A model generated the notes under the pieces. The model was not told the origin of the DNA. It saw only the letters and a list, made by a program, of their open reading frames with translations, and ran no database searches. From an uncultured Acholeplasmatales bacterium (GTDB lineage: Bacteria > Bacillota_I > Bacilli_A > Acholeplasmatales > Anaeroplasmataceae): a stretch of DNA of 64,000 bases. Position numbers and translations under genes: made by a program. Position 1 is the stretch's first letter, and each line of letters opens with the position of its first letter. The stretch spans positions 62,001-126,000 of the forward strand of contig CALUXR010000001.1 of assembly GCA_944324795.1 (NCBI GenBank). Reading direction: 5' to 3'. Shown here piece by piece: positions 9,030-21,500 of this stretch.

Positions 9030-10776
9030 CTAAACCACCTTCTTCCATTTGTTGTGATAAATATTGGTGATAATACCAACCCTTATTAGCCATCAATTCT
9101 TCATGTGTTCCTTCTTCAACAATAACACCATCATCTAAAACAATTATATGATCCGCTCCCATCACTGCACTTAAACGATGAGCTACAATAATATTTGTTT
9201 TATTTCTGCGATATTCTTTTAATGATTTGATAATATTAGCTTCTGTTGTTCCGTCAACTGCACTTAAACTATCATCTAATATTAAGATATCAGAATTCTT
9301 TAAAAAGGCCCGCGCAATAGCAAGTCTTTGTTTTTGTCCACCAGATAAAGTAACCCCATATTCACCAACAATTGTATCAAGACCATAAGGTAGGGCATCG
9401 ATATCTTTAGCGAAATCAGCAAGTTCAATAGCGTGCCTTATCTCTTCATCACTTGAAGCATCAGCTCTTCCTAATGCTACATTTTGATAAACAGACCTAC
9501 TAAATAAGACATGTTCTTGTGGGACATATGACACCATACTTCTAACACTTTCTTGATTAAAATCTTCAATAAACTTCCCATTGATAAACAATTCACCTTT
9601 ACAAATTGGTAATTGTCTTACTAATTGTCTTACTAATGTCGATTTACCACTACCAGTCCTACCAACAATACCTAAAGTTTCTCCTTTTTTAATCGTTAAA
9701 TTGATATTTTTTAAAACATAAAAATTATCATCTTCATATTTAAAACTAAAATTTCTAAATTCAATATTATCAATATGTTTGATATTTCTAGCATCCTCAT
9801 TATCTATAACACTTGATTTAGCATTATAAACTTCATTAATACGGTCAGCTGATATTAAACTTTGATAAAAATTATTTAATAAATTGCCTATATTAGTTAG
9901 TGGCCCAGAAAACATTGTTAAATATATAGTAAATTGAACAAAATCATTAATTTCAATTGAGCCATTTTTTAATATATAAAAACTACCAAGTCCATAAGCT
10001 ATAATTGTTGAAATAGCAGTTATACTATTAAAAACAGGTTGAAATAAAACATTTAATTTTAAATTTCTTCTTTCTATTTTATAGACATTATTAGAATAAA
10101 CTAAATTTTTTTGATAATTTTCTTCTTCTTTAGAAAAAGCTCTAATTGTCCTTACATTAGTAATACTTTCTAATATAACATTTCCCATTTTAGATGCTTC
10201 TTCTCTAACTTCTTTCCAATTTCTTTTTACTTTTTTCTTTAAATAAAAATTAAAGAAAAAGATAATTGGTAAAGGTATTATACTAAATAAAGTTAAAGGA
10301 ACATTAATAAATAACATAGCTGTAAAAGTTACAACAATCGTTATAAATTCTAAAAAAATATTTAAAAGTCTTGTTGAACCACTAAAATTAACTGATTTAA
10401 CATCACCTAAAGCTCTAGTAAGTAAATCACCAGCTTGAAAATGTTCAAAAAATGTTGCATCTTGAATTAAGATATTTTCCATATATCTAACTTGTAAAGC
10501 ATAATAAAGTCTTACTTTTAATCTGTTTTGTAATACTCTTTTAGTTGTAGATACTATATATATTAAAAACATTATTAATAAATAAGATAATAAGATATCT
10601 TTAATAATAAATGATGTCGTTATAGTATTTTTGTCAACAGCCCCAGTTAAACTAGAAACTATAGTGGCAGGAAGTAAATTAGATAAAGATATTAAAATTC
10701 CAACTATTACAATGGCTACATAAAAATACCAATTTTTCTTAATAAACCACATCATACTTTTAATAAAACTAAACAT
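9019..10776 (-). CDS. ABC exporter half-transporter, subunit with degenerate Walker B
   Basis: 585 residues: a six-helix membrane domain (about 10-320) and an ATPase domain (335-575). Walker A is GRTGSGKST, the signature is the canonical LSGGQKQR, and the switch histidine is VAHRLSA. Walker B reads ILILDDSLSAVD, so the catalytic glutamate is replaced by aspartate, as in the degenerate subunit of heterodimeric exporters. It is the first gene of the pair. A TATAAT at about 30 bases before the ATG has only a weak -35. The start is supported by GAGGAAGTGATGTT ahead of the ATG. Function as a pair is inferred from overlap and complementary motif loss. Confidence 0.9.
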   Translation of the reverse strand: MFSFIKSMMWFIKKNWYFYVAIVIVGILISLSNLLPATIVSSLTGAVDKNTITTSFIIKDILLSYLLIMFLIYIVSTTKRVLQNRLKVRLYYALQVRYMENILIQDATFFEHFQAGDLLTRALGDVKSVNFSGSTRLLNIFLEFITIVVTFTAMLFINVPLTLFSIIPLPIIFFFNFYLKKKVKRNWKEVREEASKMGNVILESITNVRTIRAFSKEEENYQKNLVYSNNVYKIERRNLKLNVLFQPVFNSITAISTIIAYGLGSFYILKNGSIEINDFVQFTIYLTMFSGPLTNIGNLLNNFYQSLISADRINEVYNAKSSVIDNEDARNIKHIDNIEFRNFSFKYEDDNFYVLKNINLTIKKGETLGIVGRTGSGKSTLVRQLVRQLPICKGELFINGKFIEDFNQESVRSMVSYVPQEHVLFSRSVYQNVALGRADASSDEEIRHAIELADFAKDIDALPYGLDTIVGEYGVTLSGGQKQRLAIARAFLKNSDILILDDSLSAVDGTTEANIIKSLKEYRRNKTNIIVAHRLSAVMGADHIIVLDDGVIVEEGTHEELMANKGWYYHQYLSQQMEEGGLDEK

Positions 10777-10842
10777 AACATCACTTCCTCTATTTTTTAA
10801 TTATATTACAAAACATTTACATTTAAAAGGAAATATTAGCAC

Positions 10843-10866
10843 AAAGAAAAAGGGATTTCTCCCTTA
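10843..10866 (-). terminator. Rho-independent terminator after the frameshifted AlbA_2 gene
   Basis: Minus strand AAGGGA, loop GAAA, TCCCTT then TTTCTTTG (arms 10860-10865 and 10850-10855). It separates the pseudogene from the ABC operon. Confidence 0.8.
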
Positions 10867-10874
10867 TAATATAA

Positions 10875-11652
10875 TTATTTATATTCTTTTAAACGCCATT
10901 TATCATATTGATTAATTCTACTTTCAATAATGCCCTTTTTCCTTAATCTAGAAAATATTCTACGTACAGTAGCTATAGATATATTTAATTCATCTGCAAC
11001 TTCTTCAAAAGTGACATACAGATTATCTTTAATCATTTTAATAATATTTTCAGCAAACACTAAAGTTTTTGGGTGCTCATTTGGGTGGTCACTATTATTA
11101 AGTTGTGTCATAACCTCATTATCATATGGTAAAGTAACTAATATAAAGCTATCGGTAATATTAAATACTCCTTCACCATATTTATCAATAACTTGTGGTA
11201 TTTCATGACCAGTTCCGCTCAGCAAAGTCCAAATCTTTTAAAATTCTAATGAATGCTTCACTTCTAGGTTTACTAATGCCTTTATAGATATTTTCTTTTG
11301 TTTGCCAAATGGAAGGCCACCATAAGAAATTACTTCTATTCTGTCTTTATAAACATAAACAGATGGTACTCCTCCACTTAACCAGTCATTATGGGCAAGT
11401 GCGTTATAAACTACCTCTCTTAGGCAATCAATATCTACTAGATTTTTAGTATCTAGAAGTATTTGATCTCTTATTATTTCTCTTAATTCTTTCATAGTTT
11501 CATCAACACTAGAAACACCAGATATAGAACCATCATCATTTACACCCACATAAATAACCATCTCTACTATTTAGAAAAGCTACTATTTCTTTAATGAAAT
11601 CTTTATTAATAGAACGTTTTAATTCAACTTTTTCTGATTCATGATATTTCAT
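10875..11652 (-). pseudogene. AlbA_2 (Schlafen-like) regulator with three frameshifts and an internal deletion
   Basis: The original start is the ATG at 11652 (AAGGCGGTGA before it), giving KYHESEKVELKRSINKDFI and FLNSRDG. The frame then shifts near 11555 to continue VIYVGVNDDGSISGV. A second shift near 11303 leads from GGLPFG to QTKENIYKGISKPRSEAFI. A third near 11222 leads from FAER to GTGHEIPQVIDKYG. The rest is HATPase_c_4-like and a winged helix (ATVRRIFSRLRKKGIIESR). Compared with the intact 427-residue copy, the middle third between RDQIL and DCLREVVYNALAHNDW is mostly gone. The terminator and ribosome site survive, so the decay may be recent. Confidence 0.85.
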
Positions 11653-11735
11653 TTAGTTCACCGCCTTGGTAAACTTATTATAATAAAATTATTAAAACAT
11701 TTCTATAAATAAACATAAAAAGAGCTATTTAGTTT

Positions 11736-12461
11736 TTATAATATTTTTTTACTTAAATCATCATTATATTTACTACTAAAACATTTATATATTAAATAGA
11801 TATATGGCATACCTAAATTAGTTTCTAATAAAGAATTTATAATTAAAGTCATAAAACTAGCACTATTAAGAGGTCTTATACCATTTATTAATAAACTTAC
11901 TTCCCAAGCAAATTGAACACTTATCCCTATTAATAATAACAATAATATATTTATTTTTTCTTTATTAAATAAATTCTTAATTATTAAGAATAAATAACCT
12001 ATTATTAATATTATTGCCATTATAAAATGATATTTTGTTGTTGTTCTTGTAGTCATAATTTGATTTGTTATATCAAATGAACTTAAACTAGGACAAATTA
12101 ACCACCACATTATAATTAATATTAAAAATTCTTTTAAATATTTATCTTTTTTCAAACATAACCAAATAAAACAAAAATTAGTAATACCATAAGACATGCT
12201 CATCCATAATAAAACTAATGCTGTAATCATTTCACTACTATTACCATTAAAGGTAATTAATCTACTATTTGAAATTAAATGGAAATAACCATAGTCAACA
12301 ATAAAATATAATATTCCTCCTAACACTGACCATATAACAGTAGCATATCTTTTCTTTAATAATAATAGTCCTAATAATAAAACAATAAATAAGCTATCTA
12401 AAATTATATAAGCTAAATTTAATGTTCTTGTTGGATTTATTTCACTTAAACTATAAAACAT
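11736..12461 (-). CDS. Polytopic membrane protein of unknown function
   Basis: 241 residues, about seven hydrophobic segments (for example LFIVLLLGLLLL, ILYFIVDYGYFHLI, ALVLLWMSMSYGITNFCFIW, FLILIIMWWLICP, FIMAIILIIGYLFLII, INILLLLLIGISVQFAW, and the C-terminal MPYIYLIYK). Charged residues are few, mostly in short loops such as LKKDKYLKE. No catalytic motif or family was recognised. It stands alone, with the giant gene's terminator upstream and a perfect sigma-A promoter whose -10 is only six bases from the ATG, so the transcript may be leaderless. There is no clear terminator before the pseudogene. It could be a transporter, sensor or lipid enzyme; nothing favours one. Confidence 0.7.
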   Translation of the reverse strand: MFYSLSEINPTRTLNLAYIILDSLFIVLLLGLLLLKKRYATVIWSVLGGILYFIVDYGYFHLISNSRLITFNGNSSEMITALVLLWMSMSYGITNFCFIWLCLKKDKYLKEFLILIIMWWLICPSLSSFDITNQIMTTRTTTKYHFIMAIILIIGYLFLIIKNLFNKEKINILLLLLIGISVQFAWEVSLLINGIRPLNSASFMTLIINSLLETNLGMPYIYLIYKCFSSKYNDDLSKKIL

Positions 12462-12467
12462 ACTTTT

Positions 12468-12495
12468 ATTATATTTTTTTATTCTATAATGTCAA
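12468..12495 (-). promoter_or_regulatory. Sigma-A-type promoter next to the start codon of the membrane protein gene
   Basis: TTGACA (12490-12495), a 16-base spacer and TATAAT (12468-12473). The ATG begins at 12461, six bases after the -10, which would place the transcription start at or next to the A of the ATG. No Shine-Dalgarno lies between. Confidence 0.75.
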
Positions 12496-12515
12496 GCACA
12501 TTTTACATTTTTTAA

Positions 12516-12549
12516 TAAAAAGAAAGGTTAGATTTTTAAACCTAACCTC
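12516..12549 (-). terminator. Rho-independent terminator of the giant surface protein gene
   Basis: Minus strand AGGTTAG and CTAACCT (arms 12542-12548 and 12525-12531) around a 10-base A/T loop, followed by TTCTTTTTATT. Confidence 0.85.
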
Positions 12550-12559
12550 TCAATTTTCT

Positions 12560-15500
12560 TTATTTTTTACGGTTTTTTACAATTAAACCAATAGTTAATG
12601 GATCTTCTTGCCATCTTGCATATAGAATTAAATTTTCATTTGGCATTGTAGTAATATGTGCCGGATGTTTAAATTCAGAATCTAAATACCAACCAACAAA
12701 ACGATAACCTAGCCGTTGTGGTTTTGGTAATGATACTTTTTCATCCTTCTTATATTTTAATTCTCTTATTTTTACATCACCTTTAGAGATGAATCTAATT
12801 CTAAATCTTCTATTCTTTATTAGAAGAACTATTAAGAATTGTAATAAGATGAAGGCAACAACACCAAGTAATACCCATAACCATGTCCAATCAACAATCT
12901 TATCAGTAATAATGATACCATAATAACTGAAATGAGTTGTATTAAATGTGATTGTACCATCTTCACTATTTGAATCAAATAATGTATAGCCACTTATATC
13001 ATCTTTAATATTTACGATTGAAAATCTTTCATTACCTTTTAATTCTTCATTTGGTAATGTTAAGGCAATTCTTACTTGTCCTTCAGGTTGAATTGTATTA
13101 CCATTTGCGTCTACTAATTTAATATTATAAAGACGGCTTATTCTACCAAATTCAGTTAATAATTCATTTGAACTATTAATAATATTAGAATCAGTAACTA
13201 ATTCAATAATAATTCTTGTATCAGCTTGCAAGCCTTTACCATCGATTGAAGTCACAACTACATCAACTAATTCACCATTGATATTAGCACTTAATTTAAC
13301 TTCTGTTATCTTATATAATGCAATAATATTTAAATCACTTATTACAGGTGAATTGAAATCATAAATACTAATACCATCTAAATACCAATTATCAAAGATA
13401 TAACCTTCTTTTTGTGGGGTCGTAATAGGTTTAATCTTTTGACCATATGATACCTCGATACTACTAATTAAATTAGTTGTATCACCATTATAGAAGTTAA
13501 TATTAAATTTATGAACTTCATATTTTGCATATAATCTAATAACATTATTAATATTATTTTCAATCAATGCTGTATCAATAACATCAATCTTATCACTATT
13601 AAAGTTACTATCTAAATACCATCCAATAAATGTATAACCAGCTTTAGTAGGGTTATAAAGCTCAATAGTTTTACCATTAGCAACATCAAAGGCTGTTAAA
13701 TTAGTAATATTCTTATCACTATTTACACCACCATTTGTTTCATAAACAATATTATAATTTGTAACTTCAGTATAAGCATATAATACTAAATCATTAGTGA
13801 AATCATATATTGTATTATTATTAACAATTACTTTATCATCACCATCTAAATAATACCAATAATGGAATGTTATACCAAATTCTGCTTTAGGAATAGGTAA
13901 TTTATCACCAAATTTAGAATTATAACTAATCATAACATCATTAAATGTTTGACCTTCAATATAACTATCTTTTGTATTAAATGATATCTTATATTCATTT
14001 GGTATAAACTTAGCATATAATACTAAATCTTTACTATAGTCTTTTGTAGAATCAATCTTAATCTTGTATTCATTATCAAGATACCAGCCAACAAATTTAT
14101 AACCAACTTTAGTAGGATTATTAAATTCTACTATTTCTTCTACATTATAACTATTAGGATTATTAGAATTATTAATACCACCATCTAAACTATAACTAAT
14201 ATTATAATTAATTAAAGTCCAAATAGCACTACCTGTATAATCACCAACTAAACCAGCAGTATTAAATCTAGCAACACCATCAATATTCCAACCACCAAAT
14301 AGATAGCCAGCATTTTCTAATATTGGTAATTGTTCTACTTTTTCTACGCTATATTTAATTTCCTTATCTCCTAAAATTAATGTATAAGTAATAAGTTCAA
14401 ATTTAGCATATAATACTAAATCTTTACTATAGTCTTTTGTAGAAGTAATCTTAATATTATAACCACTATCAAGATACCAGCCAACAAATGTATAACCAAC
14501 TTTAGTAGGATTATTAAATTCTACAATGTTTTCTACGTTATAATTATTAGGGTTGTTAGAATTATTAATACCACCATCTAAACTATAATTGATATTATAA
14601 GTTATAGTTTCATATTTAGCGGTTAAGTTAATATCACCAATTAATTCTTTTGTTTCAGTAATAATATTATTGTTTTCATCAACAAAGCCGATAAATTTAT
14701 AACCATCTTTAGTTGGATTTGGTAATATTTGATTAACTTCAACATTATATTTAACTTCACTAATACCACTACCTCCATCTAAATCTAGAGATATAGTATA
14801 AGTTTCAACTGCAAATTTAGCATATAATACTAGATTTGTTGTATAATCTTGTGTTGATTTAATTTCAGTTTCAAAATTACTATCTAAATACCAACCAATA
14901 AATTTATAACCATCTTTACTTGCACTAGCAAATTCTACAGATTCTTCTACATTATAATTATTAGGGTTAGTTTGATTATTTGCTCCACCATATAATACAT
15001 AGGTAATATTATATGTAATAGGGGTCCATATAGCACTAACTGTAACATTATTTGTTAGACTAGAAGTATTACTAATAATTTCATGTCCTAATGACCAACC
15101 ACCAAATACGTAACCATCTTTAGTTAGAATTGGTAAATCTTTAACTTCTAAAACATTAAATTCTAATTTATCTAAATTATCACAATTAGTAAATGTTACA
15201 TAATAAGTAATAGGTGTATATACAGCAGTTAATTTAATATCTCTTGCCGGTAATTCTGTAGAATCAGTTATTGCAATATCATTTAATAACCAATGACTAA
15301 ATTCATAATTATCTTTTGTAGGGTTATTAATTTTATCTAATAAGCCACTTAAATCAGTTTCTACATAGATGAATGTTTGTGGATTACCACTTGCCTTACC
15401 ACCAGCTAAATCATAATAAATATTATAAACATGTTTTTCCCAATTTGCAGTTAAGGTAATAGTTTCAGATTTATCAGTTAAATTAATAACATTTTCTAAA

Positions 15501-18500
15501 TCAGAATAAATATTTCCATTATATGACCAATATGCAAAATCATAACCAACATAACTAAATTTATTAGCATTTAATTGTGCTAGTTTGTCATAAGTCATTT
15601 CTTGATCATCCATACTACCACTACCACCATTAGATGCAAATGAAACAATGTAAGTAATAGCTTTCCATTTAGCATAAACAGTAATATTATTTGTATAAAT
15701 ATAAGTATCTTCTACTTCATCTTCTAGATCAATATCAGTATACCAACCATTAAAATTATAACCAACTTTTGTAGGATTAGTTAAATTTATATCTTCACCA
15801 TAATTAATATTAATAGATTCAAGATAATTACCACCTAAAGTATTATAAGTAATTGTATATTGATTTACTTCCCATCTAGCAACAAAATTAATTGAACCAC
15901 TTGTAGCTAAATTAATTAATGTATAACCATTATGATAAATATTATTATTAAATGACCAACCAGCAAATGTATAACCATCTTTAGTAGGGATATTATGATT
16001 TAATACATAAGGATTATCATATGTTAAAGTAATAGTCTCATTAACTTCTTCATCAACTACAAAATTAATACTATAAGTATTTCTAGTCCAATTGGCAACA
16101 AGTGTTACAACATCATTATCTGTAGTTGTTAATTTAGATATTTTATCACTAGCTTTATAAGTTTCATCATTATATGACCAACCAGCAAATGTATAACCAA
16201 TTCTTATAGGTAAACCTAATTCAATTTTTTCATTATAAGTAACATTAATATCATTAAATTTTCCACTACCACCAGCTAAATCAAATTTAATTATATAATT
16301 AATTTCACGCCAATTTGCAGTTAATTTAATAACTTCATTATTATTAGAAGTTAAATTAATTTCTTCTTCTCCTACATTATAAGTTTTACCATTTTCATCA
16401 TACCAGTTTAGAAGTACATAACCAGTCTTATTAAATGGTGTATTTAAATTTTGAGGATCATCATATGTAAATGTTTGTTCAGAACTATCTTCACCATCAA
16501 CAAATTGAACTTTATAGGTATTAGCTTTCCATATAGCTTTAAATGTTATAGTACCATTTAAGATAAACTTATCATTATTTTTATCAATAATATAACCTTC
16601 ACTATCAACAAAATATTCATTACCATTAGCTTCAAATTTTAATAATGTATAACCTGTACGAGTAGGATAATCTACATGAATATTTGAACCATTTGGAACA
16701 TCAGCCATTGGATCTATTTGATTTCCACCATTCATATCAAAGTATACATTATAGGTATCTTCAACAAATTTAGCATATAAAGTAACATTATTTGTATCAA
16801 GATATGGCATACCTGTAATTACTTGTTGATCATTTTCTTTAAACCAACCAATAAATACATAACCTATACTTGAAATATTTGGTAATAATTCATCAGTATA
16901 ACTTGAACCATATTTTAGTGTCTTATCTTCAATTTCAGCTACATTATATTTAGAATCTATTTTATAACTAATTGTATATTCATGAGCATTAAATTTAGCA
17001 TATAAAATTAAATTAGATGCTGTAGTACCTTTAATATAATTAAATTCATTATTTAATGTTTCATCATACCAACCAACAAAATCATAACCAGTTAATGTAG
17101 GTGTAGGTAGATTAATATTTTCACATTCAACATTATAAGTTATATCATATGATTCACCTATATTAGCTCCATTTAAGACATAAGTTATATTATAAGTGAT
17201 AATGCTATAATTTGCAGTTAAGATAATAATATCATTATCGGTTTCAGTTAAATTAAATAATATATCACCTAATCTATATTGTTTACCATTTTTATCTAAC
17301 CAATATAAGAAATTATAACCAACTTTTGATGGATTTGTTATATTAATTTGATAATATTCATCATATGTTAAATTGATAGTTGAAATATTATCATTGCCAT
17401 CTACAAATTTTACTTTATAGCTTATAGGTTTATAACTTGCTTTAAATTCTATAATATCATCATTAATATCAGTTAAATTAACTATATCATCATCATTATT
17501 ATAAGTATTTCCGTTATATAACCAACCAACAAATTCATAACCAGTCTTTGTAGGTCCTTCTACATTTAATGTTGCAGTTTGGCCATAATTTAAATTAATA
17601 TCAGCAATATCATTAACAACATTACCACCATCTAAATTAAATGTAATAGTATATGTGTTTACTTGCCATATTGCATATAATCTGATTTCTTCATTTGTTG
17701 TAGATGCTAAATTACCAACTACTTCTAAATCATTATATAAAGCTGTAGTAGCTTCTTTATTAGTATTCCAGCCAATAAATGTATAACCAGTTTTTGTAAA
17801 TGCATTAGCATTTAACGCTTCATATTCATCATATGTAAATGGTTGTTCAGCCATAGAACCACTACCACTATTTGCATCAAATATAATAGTGAATTCTCTT
17901 TCTTCCCAAATAGCATATAATATAATTTCAGCATTATTTATAGAACTTAAATTATTAACTTCATGCTTGTCTGAATATTTAACATCACCATTTACTTCAG
18001 TTGCCCAACCAATAAATTCATAACCAGTCTTTGTAAATGTATTAGCATTTAACGCTTTAGCTACATCATATGTAAATACTTGATTTGCCATATTACCTAT
18101 ACCACCATTATTATTATAAATAATAGTATATGTATTAGCTTGCCATACAGCTTTTAAGTTGACTGTTTTATCATTAGTTATAGTAAGTTTACTTAATTTA
18201 GTACCAACTTCATAAGTGTTTTTTCCATCTGTCCAACCAATAAATGTATAACCTTCTTTAGAAATTGTTGGAACATTTACTTCTTGAGTATATTTAATTC
18301 CATTAATTGAATTACCGCTATCTTCAAAATAAATATTATATGTAATTTCTTGCCATATTGCATATAAAGTTATATCAGATGTTGCAGTTAAATCTTCATT
18401 ATAAACATTTGTATATGTAGCATCTTTATCATTTTTATCTTCTGACCAACCAAGGAACATATAACCTGTTCTTTGATATGTATTAGAAGGTAAATCAACT

Positions 18501-21500
18501 TTATTAGCATAATCAAATGTTATAGGATTTATACTACCTAAAGTAGCACCATTACCATCGAATGTTATTCTATATTGATTTGCTTTCCAAACTGCATATA
18601 ATGTAACTTCATCATTATTTACATTTGTTAAATTAATTAAGGTTGCATTTGCAGCAAAATCTGGAGTTGTAGCATTACTATCTAATGCCCAACCAAGGAA
18701 TGTATAGCCAACTTTAGTTGGTTCTTTACCATTTAACACTTCTTTTTTATCATATGTTGCAGGAATATTATCAAATGTTCCTTCACCACCAACTAAATCA
18801 AACTTAATAGTATACGTATTTGGTCTATTATAAGCGTATAAATTTAGTTGACCGTATTGAGTTGTAGCAAAATCATATTTATTTTCTGTTTCACCTTGAA
18901 TATACCAACCATCAATTTGATAACCTTCTTTTTGATATTGATTTAATTCAAATACACCTAAATATACTCCATCACTTTCCATATCACTTAAATCATATGA
19001 ATCATTTGTGATATTTTGAACTGTATAATAAGCTTTAAATTCATTATCAACATATAAATTAACAATCATTTCTGAAGAAACATAAGATACTGTGATTGTA
19101 ACATTTTCATTTGGGAAAATATTATAATTATAATCTTCTAAACTTGAGCTATATTCACCTAATTTATAAGTTATACCATCTATTTCTAAAGTTGTTAAAT
19201 TAGTTGAAATTAAAGATTTAATATTAATTTCTTTATTATAAACATCTTTAATTATTATAGTTAAATTAGATGTATTAATAGTTGTTGATATTTGAGTTTC
19301 AGAAATATTAACATATGAATAACTTGCTAAAGCTGTATTTAATTCTCTAATTATAGAAGCTACATGAACTTGTGGGATATTATTAATATTTAAAGTAACA
19401 GTTATTTCTTTAATTTCATATTTAGCTACTAAAGTAATACTATTATCTTCAGCATATCTAGCTATATCTTCTTTATTAGTTATTTCAATATTATTGTAAT
19501 ACCAGCCAATAAATGTATAACCTTCTTTAGATGCATCATTTAATACAAAATCATCATCATAAGTAAATGAATCATCATTATTATGAGAACCACCATCTAC
19601 ATTATATATAATATTATATGTATTAGCTTGCCAATTTGCAGTTAATGTAATATTACCAGTAGAACCTTTAGATATTGTATATTCCATATTTGGTGTAGTA
19701 ACACTACCATCTGTCCAACCAATAAATGTATAGCCTATTCTTGTAGGTTCATTTATTATAATATCATTTGATTCAATATTATAAGATATAGGATTATCAT
19801 TAGTTCCATCAAATATATTTTCATAATTAATTTGATATTCAATAGGTTTCCAATTTGCAACTACAATTATATTTATAGCTAAACCTATTGTTGAAGTTAT
19901 AGGATTACCTTCATATGTCCAGCCAGTAAATTCATAACCAGCTCTTGTAGGATCTTTAAATATAACATTATTAACTACGCTATATTTATCAGCATTACCA
20001 CTATTGTTAATACCACCATTTATTTTATATGTAATGTTGTATTCAACTGCTTCCCATCTAGCAACAACAACAATATCTTGTTTATAACTATATGTACTAT
20101 CTTTTGTAATTTGAACATTACCATAATACCAACCAACAAAGCGATAATTATCTCTTGTAGGTACTGCTAAATCGCCTATTACATTTTGATATGTTACATT
20201 TTTAATATTAGATGTTAATTCATTGCCACCATTTACATCATATGTAATTTGATAATTATTAGGTGTCCAAGTTGCAGTTAATGTAATATCACCTATTGTA
20301 CCTGTATTAATTACATAATTCATATTAGCAGTTGCATCAGTACTATCTTTCCAACCAGCAAATGTATAACCAGGTCTTGTAGGGTTAATGATTGTAATAT
20401 TAGGACTTTCAATTGTATAAGTATTTGGATTATTACCAACATTAATTGCTGGATCAATTGAATCATCATTTAAATTATAATTAATATTATATTCAATTAG
20501 ATTCCATTTAGCAGTTAATGTAATATCCCCTGTTGTACCTTTTGTTATTTCAGTTATAGGTTCTCCATTAACATCTAACCAACAAACAAAGGTATAACCA
20601 GGCTTTTCATCTACTTCTGTAGGTAATGTGATGCTATCATTTACATTATAAATATTATTGAAGTCTCCTGTAGCTCCATTATACTGAATATTATAAGTTA
20701 TAATATCCCATTTAGCATATAATGTAATTTCAATTGATTCTTCTGCAAATAAAGTGATTTCACTAGCATCTCCATATACTACATCTCCATTTACTTCAGT
20801 TGCCCAACCAACAAATTCATAACCAAGTCTTCTAAACATATTTTCATTTAATTGTGTAGCTTTACTAGATTTAACTATTTGATCTTCCATATTACCAGTA
20901 ACAGAATTATCGCTAACTCCATCATCAAATTTAATAATTATATCTTTTAATTCAAATCTAGCATATAAAGTTAATGGACCAGTAATTTCTTTACTTGTTT
21001 CATTTCCAAAGAAGTCTTGTTCTTCATCACTTACAAACCAACCAACAAATTCATAGTTAAGATCACTTGTTTTTTCATAATCAACAATATCAGATTTCTT
21101 TAAGATAAATCGGTCATTTTCATCTTTTAATACGTTTATTGAATCTGGTGTGGTTGTATCAACAACTTGATTAATAGTTACAACATAACCACCAATTTCA
21201 TAAGATGCATCATATGTTTTATTAGTTATAGTATTTTCTACATTTTGCCATTCATTAAAGATATAAATCACATCATTAACTTCATAGCTATCATCAAAAT
21301 AATCGCTATTTAATAGGCTATTTAATATTGAGTTTAAATCAGTATTATAATCTGTTGTTATTATAATAGTTAAGATAATATTATTATTTGAAACATTATT
21401 TGTTGTTTCAACACTATAATCATTTAATTGTTCTTTAATATAACTATCAATTTTATCTAATTCATCAACATTTACAATATTAGAAATAGTTAATGTTGTC

